The translations under genes were made by a program, and so were the position numbers. From Echinostoma caproni (lineage: Eukaryota > Platyhelminthes > Trematoda > Plagiorchiida > Echinostomatidae), in assembly GCA_900618425.1 (NCBI GenBank), contig UZAN01039521.1, positions 97,897-144,598 on the forward strand: a stretch of DNA of 46,702 nucleotides, written 5' to 3'. The notes under the pieces were generated by a model. That model searched no databases and was not told the origin of the DNA. It saw nothing but the letters and a program-made list of their open reading frames with translations. Of this stretch, positions 37,070-46,702 are shown piece by piece. How positions within the stretch are numbered: the first letter of the stretch is position 1; every line of letters begins with the position of its first letter.

Positions 37070-40000
37070 ATCGGATTCCTAGATATAAGTGTTTTTACAC
37101 AGAAATATCACGAACGCATGTTTTTGAGAGACCAGGACCGCCATACCAATTGCGAGCTTCAGGGATAAATTTAACTGTCACTCAAGTGAGACTTAATTTG
37201 AAAATGGACCAAAACTAACCCTGGTTTTTGTGGTACGATAATTTTGTAATGTTCATTTGATTAAAAATAAGAAATTAAGGTATAAAGCTAGACATTGCGA
37301 AACGGTCAGTGGTGATATTGTGTTTGCTACCTTATCTGCTATGCTTATGCTTTCGAAAGTTTGAAAAAATCGATAACAGAATACGGCTTTAAAAGAACTG
37401 AAATCATTGAAGAAACCATTCTGGGTGAATGAACAAAAGCGGGATGCTACTCGTCCTCTGCATGCTATATTTTTTTTCATTTCCCACAAAAACCAAAAGA
37501 GAAAGCTGAAAGCTACGTTAAGTTTCTTTAAAGCTCTAATTCATGTATTTTGTTTCTTCTCTAGACTCGGCAACATTTTTTTAGATTGAATTGAACACCG
37601 TAATCTGAGAGTGGTGCGTGACACACGACTAACACCTTGAGTAAATGGCAGCCGCAGTCCTAGACCAGCATGCATGTTTTTCACTGGCATAATCAAGGCC
37701 TTGGTTCGTATTTGTCTTCTTCTGCAATAACCCATAAGTGCGATGGGTATGCTATTTTGAAGATTTCAAACATACCACAGTGGAACAATTACCCTGTGTC
37801 TCACAAACGAGCAATGCGTTGAATCACTAATCGCATTTATTTTGCACGCACAATCAAGCACCAATATATTGTCAGTATTCACCTCAATGATTTTTACATT
37901 CTCGATAAAATAATTCAGCAGCTTTCACCGACTGGTTCTTTGGCAAAGTGATTGAGTTCATGAATAATGCTGTACCTCAAATAGTTGTATGCTACTTTCA
38001 CCGGATGTTGATTGCAAATTTGTGCTGAATAGGAAATTTGAAGCTGTCTGGAATCAGAGGAAGCTACACATAGTGTGAGTATGGCACAAGGTAAATGCTG
38101 AGCTATTTTCCCCTCGCTTCACCAAACTGTGTTGCCTATCCAGTCGCATTAGCACCATTTTTGAAAAAACATTCATTTTTATTTTCGATACGCCGAAAAG
38201 AAGCACATGCATATTTGTTTCCGCTAGACTACTCTCCAGAAGTAGCGGCGCCTAGGAAATCCAGTTGAACTAAAAATGTTTTATACTAACTACCGTTTAT
38301 GGGGTTCGAATAAATGCAGTTTCTCTGAAGGTGATTCATTCTGGTATAGTCTCAGTCCTTGTGATGACTCTTCTATAGTTTGACTGCTATGGCCGTAGTT
38401 TCATCAAGTCACTTTAGTTGAAAGAGACTGCATAAATCTATGGAGTTCTGTTCCGCGTCTTTCTTTCGTATTATTCAGAGCATGCTTAAGGTTTCATGCA
38501 CCTACCGGATTCTTTTCGTAGGAGTTTATCAATGTAACTGGAACGAAACATAAGGAATAAAACCGAGTTTTGTTGGATAAATCAGTAACTCACCAATCAA
38601 ACTTGCGGTGCATATTTCAAAATGTTGACACGCTAATTCGGGTTCACAGACTTGCATTCATTGTTTATTATTAAATTTTGTGAATTCGGGTTTCCTCATA
38701 CAATTTGTGATTTAGCCCATCCCCTCTCCGAAATCACGTGATTTAACGTCATTTTTGTCTTTTGATCTCATGGATGGCGAACGTTTATCTTGACAGTAGC
38801 GATAAAGAAAATCGGTCTTGTAGGTCTTGGCCTTATTCGCAAAGTAAGAAAAATTGAATCGATCAATTATTCTTCCAGACACGAAGTCACTGAAAGTCAA
38901 AGCCTTCCAAAAACTGGTGTCCAAATGTTTCTATAATGTTTTGCACATTTGTTCCATGTTTAGTTTACTTGAGAAAATACACAGAATATTGACCTATTCT
39001 ATCAAAAATTATTAGTCCCATGTCCGCACTTGATCAAAACTTTGTTTATCGGAAAAATCGGAAATTTGAACACTGTCCTGTATTTATTTCGCCTCGGTCA
39101 TATTTCGGTGAGTTCATCTATTGCGCTGTTCCCATCAATGAAATTGTTCTGTTTTTCGACATAGTTCAACCCCCCATTAATATTTTAGTAACCTGTACAG
39201 GAAATTCAACATCACGCAACTTGCACTTACTTTTGAAATAAAAACAGGTAGCACTGGTTTAGCATTGCTTTCTATTGGATTTTATGGTTCTATCATCAGT
39301 TTCTAATCCACATGTTCTCTATGAATTAGCCAAATTGTAAATAGCAATTGAAATGGAGAAAAATGCAAATACAATATTCATATCCAATGCAATGAAAAAA
39401 CAATGTATATCAGAAACGTCTGTACCTTTCGTGTTTGGTGCATGAGGGAAGGTGTAGGATATCCAGTCTATCAATGGGTGATCACAAACATTTGGTCCTT
39501 GCATATCGCGCATCGATGAACACACACAATGCAGAGCTTTTCGAATGACAAACGCAAGCGTTATTTTCGAGTGGTTTGACGTTTTTTTCACTGACATGAC
39601 AATGTTTCGGTGTTTCCAATTTAGTCAATAAAACAAGGAAAACATCTCTGAACTTCAGGAACATGATTTACTTTAATAGTTGACCTCCTAACCATCGTGT
39701 TCCTTGAGTGGTACATGTAAATTTACCTGTTTTTATCAATTTGAGTGCACAATGCTCCTATTAATCAACAGTGTTAATCAACAATGTGTAACAGCACTCA
39801 AATTGCAGCTGAATTCATTGGTAATCTTGATTCTGAGGAGGAAAGAAAAACTTATTTTTCGTCTGCAGTTCGACTGAGGAGAGTGAATGAGGAGCTGAAT
39901 TTGATCGAATAGAAGACCATCAATCATCAAAGGGGCAGTCTTTTGGTCTCGCAGACGAGCAACTGTTTGTCCTCGCGGGGATAAAAACCGTCATTAAAAC

Positions 40001-41108
40001 CAGACAAACAGATGAATAAAAAACGCGGTTTAGCCTGATTTTTATTGTTCAGCACAAAAAGTTGGAGTTATAAATGCTCGTAACAGACATTGCCTGAAAG
40101 GGATTGATGCCAAGAAGTTGAAACATCACTGCTATATGTTGTAGTGGAATGTGAATCCGTAATGGTTGAGGAGACACGCATAAGGTTGTGCCGAACAAAT
40201 TTCTCATTAACTAATACAGTCCGCATCGGGGTTGTTTCAGAGACTACGAAGGAAGCAATTCACTGTGATCTGTTTCCCTCTAAAGACACTTAGAAAACCA
40301 TGAATGACGATCTACTTTTGTCAGCTCTTTTTTCAGTCCACTTGTGCAAGATTCACCAGTCCGGCAAGAATAACATTTTCAACTTAAATGATATGTAGTA
40401 GAGCGTCACACAGCCTAAGTGATACCACAGATACATAATTTTCGCCAAAACATTTTCATCCCTTACTTTTTACAAATAAAGCTTATGAAATTTATACAAC
40501 GAAATTTATATTCATAACAACGATCAAGTACATGCTGTACGTGCGACAATGAGTTTCGTGAGTTGAGATCAACAGTGAACTGAGGTTGCACGTAGTTGAG
40601 TAGGACTACAACGAGGTCAGATAATGTAATAACCATTGGCACAAGCAGGTATTCAGTGTTTAGGTTAGTTTAGGTTATTTTCAAGAGATGAATTAGAGAA
40701 GGCATATGTTGACTTTACCGGTGACTTCCGTCAAATTGGTTCTCAATTCAGTTCATGTACTGTGGTTTGCAGATAAGAGGAAGAGCTGGGGCGTGATTGA
40801 ATTGAAGAGGAAACACCAAACCGATTTTCGGAATTGTGGTATACGACGTCTTCTCTTCTCAGTTGTGTTTTAAAATGAAATGACAGTTTGATTGCCTGCA
40901 ATGATCCAAGTTGTTGATTATTCATAAACCATGACCAATCCAAGCTTGATACTCTAAAATGACTGTATTTAATTTGAAAGACTCTAAACGGAAAGAAATT
41001 CCCACATCACGTGCTGTAAACCTATCATAAGGGTAGCAAAGCAAGGATGCGTTTGAGATAAGCTAATTTGCTCTGTTTTCAGTTGAAATGAAAGCAGACG
41101 TACCGCAC

Positions 41109-41149
<41 letters not shown>

Positions 41150-42569
41150 GTGATATAATGTTATCGTTCGATGACTGATCATTTGTATGACCGTAACATT
41201 TGGTTAGTTGATCTATTATGTCACATCAAGTGCATTTCTTGATTGGCTGAATCAAATGAATATGTTATACTGCTTGTGCAGCCACGGTTTTGTTTTATCG
41301 CAAGGAACAATTCGCAGTGCCAGCAGATATACGAGTCAAACAAAAAAATGTGTCTGATGTAAATGGGGTGAACAATCGTGTGTTCGAGGAAGCATTAACT
41401 AGCCAAACGTAGCACAATTATATAATTTCTGGACAAAATGTTTGGGATCCAGAAGAAACGCTTGGGAATAACTGCAAATTCAGATAATTATGTAAAATTA
41501 ACGTTATTGGTGATATAATTGGTTGCAGCGCTTGAAACGTTCTAAAGAGTTGATACAGGACAGTAAATGTTGTTAGTCTTATGAGAGTGAAAACAAACAT
41601 CATCACAGAGCAGGTTAAATCCAACTATTTCACGCTTTCTCTACAGCTTCGCACACAAATTCTTGTGCAAGTTCCATCAGCAGAATAAACAATCTTTAAA
41701 CACCAAAAATGTCTCGATAAGGCCAAGTCAGTGTGAAGGTCAGAGGTCACCAGTCACGCTTGGTTGGGACAGGAAGAACAGGTCGGAGGACATGCTTATG
41801 GATTGGATTTATTATTCACTGTGTGTGCCAAGGATTCCCCTGCTGAGGGATATTGGGATATTTCGGGTGATCACATATTCATGATTATGTAAACGAATCA
41901 AAACCGTTTGAACAAATTGAAGGCGTTTGTACTGTGATTAACACGCACAGCGTTCGTTGATGTTTAGTTTTCACTAGCAATTTGAGGTACTGCTTTTAAA
42001 GCGGATTGGTCTCATTTCCGGTTGACCATACTGAACCAGAAGCTAAAAGGTAAAAGATGAATTGGCTTGAAAAATTGAAAGAGTTTCAAAGCGTCAAGAG
42101 TCTGCTTGATTGATGGTCACTTAAGAGTCGGCACGATTGATTGTTTTCCCGAGAAAGAACCTTACTTAACCGGAACCGGAAAAAGTTGTCGTGCACTCTT
42201 ACTGACCATAGATGTATTATTCAGTTCACGTCATCTAATCGAGCCTAGTAGTTTGTTTCGGTAATAATGAGTGAAATTTTCAGATTTATTAATTAAACCG
42301 GAGCAGGTTACGAAGAGTTTTCTTTGGTAACTGAGGAAAACAACTACCAATTGCAACATTTCACTTGCACTTTCTGACACTTGAAGATTGAGAGCGTGCA
42401 CAGGGAATTAGTTTGTCAGAGAAACCATTTTCATTATAATGATAACCGTTTTATCTGAATGCATTTGAATGAAAACTAAAAGAAAACAGCTATAAATTTA
42501 AAGTAATTTTCAAATCACGAAATATACCCATTGACTAAGAGCACAATATAGGCGAACAAATATTTTCGG
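37070..42569. other. Non-coding stretch, no gene recognised
   Basis: AT-rich sequence with only short open frames (up to 92 codons) that show no domain. It includes an (AT)n array at 41108..41147 and a short direct duplication GTTAATCAACA around 39773. No element termini were identified. Confidence 0.45.
41108..41147. repeat. (AT)n microsatellite
   Basis: About 40 bases of alternating AT with one ATACAT interruption, fully self-complementary. Confidence 0.92.
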
Positions 42570-42836
42570 TGACCGCCTTTGGATGGGAGTTTTATAAAAA
42601 ACATTTTCTTCTTCCCCTCAGGTATTTTTGTTGCCTTTTTCTGTAAGGTCCCATTACGGTCAATAAACTTCTCAGTGTAGTAATTTTCCATTAGGATTCT
42701 CCTCACAAATTCAAGTTCCTCCTTTAAAGTATCTGCTGAACAGATGCGCCTTGCTCTTTGCAGGAGACAGCGTACGACATTGCGTTTTTGATGGAGTGGA
42801 ACAAAGAAATAGAACCTTGTGTACTGTCCACTCCAA
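42570..42836 (-). pseudogene. Penelope-like element fragment: RT-to-endonuclease connector region, inverted part
   Basis: Minus-strand open frame whose homologous part reads FWSGQYTRFYFFVPL (from 42838), KRNVVRCLLQRARRICS, LKEELEFVRRILMENYYTEKFI, and KKKMFFIKLPSKGG (42613..42572). This succession (W-TGQYT-F-SFVPL, KRN-V--L--RAR-ICS, EL-------L--N-YP--FI) is characteristic of Penelope-like reverse transcriptases just after the polymerase core. No RT catalytic motifs lie in the window. The segment stops abruptly on the left at about 42570 and abuts, in opposite orientation, the GIY-YIG part beginning at 42837. Its KKKMFFIKLPSKGG repeats the sequence that opens the plus-strand part. Confidence 0.8.
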
Positions 42837-43334
42837 AAACGGAAAATGCTTTTTATGAAACTCCCCTCCAAAGATGATATCGCCGTTGACAGCGTCAGTA
42901 GAGTTTCATCCGCCGCAGTGAAATACGCCTTTAATGCCGCTCAGCGAAGATGTGTGTTGTCTATGTCACCTAACATCCCATGCTACAACAAAAATAAGCT
43001 GCCTATGTTTACCTCATCTATGGTTATCTATCAATTCAAGTGTACCTGTGGTGCGACTTATGTAGATTCAACGACAAGGCAATCATCTCAACAGATCAAA
43101 GAAAACAGTCCACAGTGGCTCACACAGGGTGGGAGTGGAACTGTGTCAAGCTCGGTTGCTGCTCATCTGGTCGAGACGGGACTCTTAGTTGACATGCGCT
43201 TGTCATTTACAATCATTTATCGAATCTCACCACAACTCTCGAGGGCAATACGGTTTCGGACGTTGGTAACCGCAGAGGCGATCAGCATCCAACTCGTGAA
43301 GCGTGAGCTGTGCGCACAACGAAAACTGATCTAA
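42837..43334 (+). pseudogene. Penelope-like element fragment: GIY-YIG endonuclease domain
   Basis: Plus-strand frame from KRKMLFMKLPSKDD (42837) to the TAA at 43332..43334. The domain is that of the C-terminal nuclease of Penelope-like elements. It comprises SSMVIYQFKCTCGATYVD (GIY equivalent VIY, YIG equivalent YVD with Gly changed to Asp), TTR with the conserved Arg, QQIKENSPQWL (family form RIKEHxPxWL), SSVAAHL, and TAEAISIQ with the expected catalytic Glu. The chain closes with ELCAQRKLI, similar to the usual end of these proteins. No upstream start codon or polymerase belongs to this frame, so it is a 5'-truncated, inverted insertion and not a gene. Key changes in the YIG and EH positions suggest the nuclease is inactive. 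Confidence 0.85.
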
Positions 43335-46210
43335 GCTCTCAAAAGCCCCTGACCAACGGAAGAGAAAATCACTTGCCCATGTGACCACTACGTAACATAG
43401 CGACTTTTGTTTGCGTAATCCAAACAGCGTATAAACTTGGAGGTCTCTCGGTCTCATTACCAAACACATGAATCATTCACATTTCTTTTTACCCTACCGA
43501 AACTGTTTCATATAAATTTTGATTGTAACGGATTGAAAAGGAATACACTGAAGACATATGTTCGCCTACATTGTGTTCTTAATTTTAAGTAAGGAGTAAC
43601 TGTAACGAAAATCAAGATTTTCCTATGAATGAGCGTATACCTTTCACGTAAAAACTAAATAGTATCCTGGGGTAGACGACTTATTCACAGTATTTTAAAC
43701 GTATGTGATCTCCGGATTGTTGTTTCGTAAACTAAAACCTGACGATTAACAGGCGTGATTATTTGGGAGAACAGGACTTGTGAATAGTCTTCTGTTATCA
43801 GGTTTAATTGGTAACGTTGTATTCAATATGAATTCTCATGTATAATCTCCCTTCGTTCTAACACCTAATGTTTGTGATGAAAAAAATAATGTCAACGAAA
43901 CATTTACTAATAGGGTCACGTCAAACGGACGCTAAAGTTTTATTTCTAAGGGCATAAATTGTTTCCTCGTTTATTTGATTGGTTGAGTTTCAAATCTTTC
44001 TAATCAATGCTTATTTAGACAACCGTTACGCAAGATGACACGGTTCTGATTTGTACTCACACAATCCTGTTTTTCAAAAATCATCCATGTTGCTTTGTTG
44101 AATCTGTGAAAAATGGTGGATTTGGGAGCCAGTTTTCATGTGTGCATGCACGCATGTGCGCGTGTGTGTGAATTTAATCGAACGCGTGTAAAAACAATGC
44201 CTGTCAGTTTATGATAGACGTACCCGAGGGAATGTGTATTTTTCGACTGTGAAGCGCTTGATTTTCGTTCCACTGAAGAAAGTAGATTGATCCATCTGAT
44301 GTGAAAACGTTCTCATTTCTTTCTTTCTGATCCCGTCATGAACGGGGAGGGAATGGAAGCAATAAGTGTTTCAACTCACGTTTTGTTCTTCTTTTTCAAT
44401 ACCCTCAATCGCAACACAAAATCAGTACCTGGTCGATTGAACAATAGCATAAGATTGTTCCAATGTGATTCAAAAACAATCTGTCAAAACCACCGAAAAC
44501 GAGACGAATAAGTGCATCTAAACCGCGCCATGAGACAGGCGAAGGTACATGTATTATATTTTCGTAAGACGGGTTTTCTTTTATTTGAAAAGGCCAAACA
44601 CAATCCTTTGAATAGGTTTGAGGGAATTGAAGCTCCTAAATAATACGCGACATGTATTGCCAAGGAACCACCTCATCCATGGGTGCCTGTGAATTATACT
44701 AATCAGCAACCCGTTGAATGCAGCTGGTGATTTACAAACAAGTTATTTGGGCGGTAAATTTATCAATGTGATTTATTGCACCGGCTGCGAGAAACTAATT
44801 TAATGAAGCTGTTTGTTGCGATTCAACATAGTGAACCGGAATCGAGAGGCAAAAAACAGATTCCATGTTAACACAATCGTCCCGTAGGCTCAACGATTAA
44901 TATTGTGTTCATTTCAACCATTGGGATAAGAAAACAACGTGACTCATCAAACTCTTTTGCCAGAATAATAAGCTGTTCACGTGGTTCACATAATTGCGGA
45001 TGATCCACGTGTTCGAGTTTGTCGATGCTATTTGTGTTGTTGCTCGGTACGAAGAACGATAATATATTATTCATCACTCAAATTACCTTACGCAAATGTT
45101 CAAATACCGCGAGGTGATTTGTGGTGACACATATGCAAATCTGTGCCCTTGAATGCGACGGATCAGCCTCTTTAGCCTAAAACCGTTAGCAGCTTGGAAA
45201 AATTGCGCTTATCTTAATGTTGTATTGTCTGAATGTGAAATCGTTTCAATCAAATTGTTTGATTCGAGTATTTTACCGAAGTTCCATAATTTTACATCCG
45301 GAATGAAAAAAACGAATATAATTCCCTTTCTCGGTGCACAGCTGAATAAAAGGTTGGATGGGATAATGCAACCTTTGGCCACTATAAAATACTCGAAAGG
45401 TAAAATCCATTGTTAACTGATATATTACTCATTCATCAGTATGCAAAGTATTAGTATGCTGTTCATCAATTTTTCAAAATCATTCATCTCATTTATTTTC
45501 TCAATAGCAATGCAATTAGAGACAAAAATGCCTTCTCAAACAGGCTTATTTTCCAGATGTCGCAGGCGATCGCACTGAGAATGGTTTTAGAAGAGCCACT
45601 GTGATTTTAAAAGGTGACTGGTGTGAAGTGAGCGCTTGTCCTATTTGACCCTACAGGTATAGGGATAAAAGACAGCCGTGCATTGGTTGACTCTGTGATT
45701 ACAGCGTTCAGGTGGATTCAATTTAGTCAACTGAGATTTTTCGACGCAATATCAAAATGTTAGCACAACAATCGCATGTTCTTTAATCCTTAAATCTCTT
45801 CCATATCTCATACCAATAATATGCTATGCCTTTTCGGACCAACGAGATTGACCGTTTTTCACCGCTGGAAAATGCTTTATACTACTAATCCTTGCATGAA
45901 ACGTGGCCCTTCGTCCGCTTTCTCTTAAACCATGTACGAACCAGAGTAAATTATTGTGGTTTCCCTTTCGTGCAATCGATCCTAAGCTTTTTGAGTGGTT
46001 GTTGTATGTTTTTTATTTTCACCTTTAGACGGCATTCATCTTATGTTCCCCACCCTTGTCACCTCGGTAGAACAAACACCACCAAGCTTCGTTTCTTTTC
46101 GTATGCATATTTTACCCTTGTTTCTGGTGAAATTTTTTATGTCCTTCTCAGCGGAATGACAGGAAATGAAATGCCATTTTCAGCTGAATCACGTTGATTA
46201 GTACTTTCTG
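43335..46210. other. Non-coding stretch, no gene recognised
   Basis: The first part is presumably 3' sequence of the Penelope-like insertion, but I could not find its end or a target duplication. It contains a 34-base purine-pyrimidine alternating tract at 44137..44170. Frames at 45153..45416 and 45892..46197 (87 and 101 codons; the latter starts with TTG) show nothing recognisable. Confidence 0.4.
44137..44170. repeat. Perfect alternating pyrimidine-purine tract (34 bases)
   Basis: CA, TG and CG steps alternate without a break, including CGCG near 44159. Such tracts favour left-handed (Z) DNA. No gene lies close enough to assign a role. Confidence 0.8.
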
Positions 46211-46687
46211 ATGCTAATCATCACTTCTTTACGGGCTAACAGTTCCACGGACTCGGGATTTAAGAATTTCAAACATGGAGCCATAAATCACTTCTCAAAG
46301 ATAGAAAAAGTTCATGGTTCTCAAACGCTTTTGCGTGGCAGTTGCAATTGCATACTGTTAACCAAATTTAACCCCGGCCATGATTGCATCCAGAAATGCC
46401 TAAAACAAGCCCTATTTGCGCTGGACATCATTTATTCCAGCTGGATCTGCACTCGGATTTTAATACTCGTGAGTTCCATTCGCGCTGAGAGGGACGATTC
46501 ATTGACTTCTTTAGGTTTTTCAAATCTGTGTACCCCATTTGGAAAGCCATCATTGTGCCAAAACAAACTCATCCGTCCGTCGCGTTACCAACTCACTGAG
46601 CGACCCCGAGGAAAGCATGTGATGAAACGTAACTCAGTGATTCCTGTTAACTCTATACCTTTTCAACTTCAAGTGAATCCGTTGTAA
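46211..46687 (+). CDS. Weak candidate hypothetical protein or exon, 158 codons
   Basis: The longest unexplained open frame in the window, with an ATG at 46211 and a TAA at 46685..46687. The product has one hydrophobic stretch near residues 86-108 (ALFALDIIYSSWICTRILILVSS), several Cys, and a basic C-terminal third; I recognise no family. At this base composition a frame of this length could arise by chance in 46 kb. It ends within a 15-base direct repeat (ACTTCAAGTGAATCC at 46667 and 46686). I report it only because it is the best remaining candidate, and it may well be non-coding. Confidence 0.13.
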   Translation: MLIITSLRANSSTDSGFKNFKHGAINHFSKIEKVHGSQTLLRGSCNCILLTKFNPGHDCIQKCLKQALFALDIIYSSWICTRILILVSSIRAERDDSLTSLGFSNLCTPFGKPSLCQNKLIRPSRYQLTERPRGKHVMKRNSVIPVNSIPFQLQVNPL

Positions 46688-46702
46688 CTTCAAGTGAATC
46701 CA

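Noticed and set aside
40659..40677. TTTAGGTTAGTTTAGGTTA, telomere-like
   Set aside because: Only two imperfect units, not a TTAGGG array. Ordinary short duplication.
1..46702. CRISPR arrays, bacterial operons, rRNA genes
   Set aside because: No regularly spaced repeats or ribosomal signatures were seen, and the sequence is eukaryotic in character.

Overview
The window looks like a piece of draft nuclear genome from a parasitic flatworm, most likely a trematode with a large, intron-rich genome. This rests on three things: a platyhelminth-type neuropeptide GPCR, a mixture of decayed non-LTR and Penelope-like retroelements, and abundant AT-rich non-coding sequence with many microsatellites and one short run of Ns. 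I cannot name the species from sequence alone, and no database search was possible.

Layout. The only host gene I can defend is a class A (rhodopsin-like) GPCR on the minus strand. Its first coding exon is at 21696..21434 (N-terminus, TM1, TM2) and its last coding exon is at 2647..1636 (TM3 to C-terminus). They are joined across an intron of about 18.8 kb with matching splice phase, giving a predicted 424-residue receptor. The intron holds no gene I can support; it carries microsatellites, a tRNA-derived SINE head near 16.2 kb and a trinucleotide-repeat element near 18.5 kb. Upstream of the start codon (21.8-22.1 kb) are three CCAAT-type motifs in minus orientation and a perfect 8-bp hairpin.

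From about 25.8 kb rightwards the window is a graveyard of mobile elements. At 25828..25876 (minus) there is a type I hammerhead ribozyme fold of the short-stem-III kind found in Penelope-like elements and retrozymes, with one core substitution. A tRNA-like SINE head lies near 29.06 kb. Between 30.2 and 32.8 kb two broken copies of a CR1/Jockey-like non-LTR retrotransposon lie head to tail on the minus strand. A third, longer copy (endonuclease plus reverse transcriptase) lies on the plus strand at about 34.3-37.07 kb. It has several in-frame stops and a mutated catalytic motif (YADN), and it shares its 3' terminal signature with one of the minus copies. At 42.57-43.33 kb a Penelope-like element fragment is folded into an inverted arrangement: the RT-connector part is on the minus strand and the GIY-YIG endonuclease part on the plus strand, with a duplicated joint, as expected of 5' inversion during target-primed insertion.

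The remaining stretches (1-1.6 kb, 22-25.8 kb, 37.1-42.5 kb, 43.4-46.7 kb) show no gene I can recognise. A 158-codon open frame at the right edge is recorded only as a weak candidate. The elements are fossils and do not form a working system; the interest lies in the unusual receptor, the hammerhead motif and the inverted Penelope insertion.
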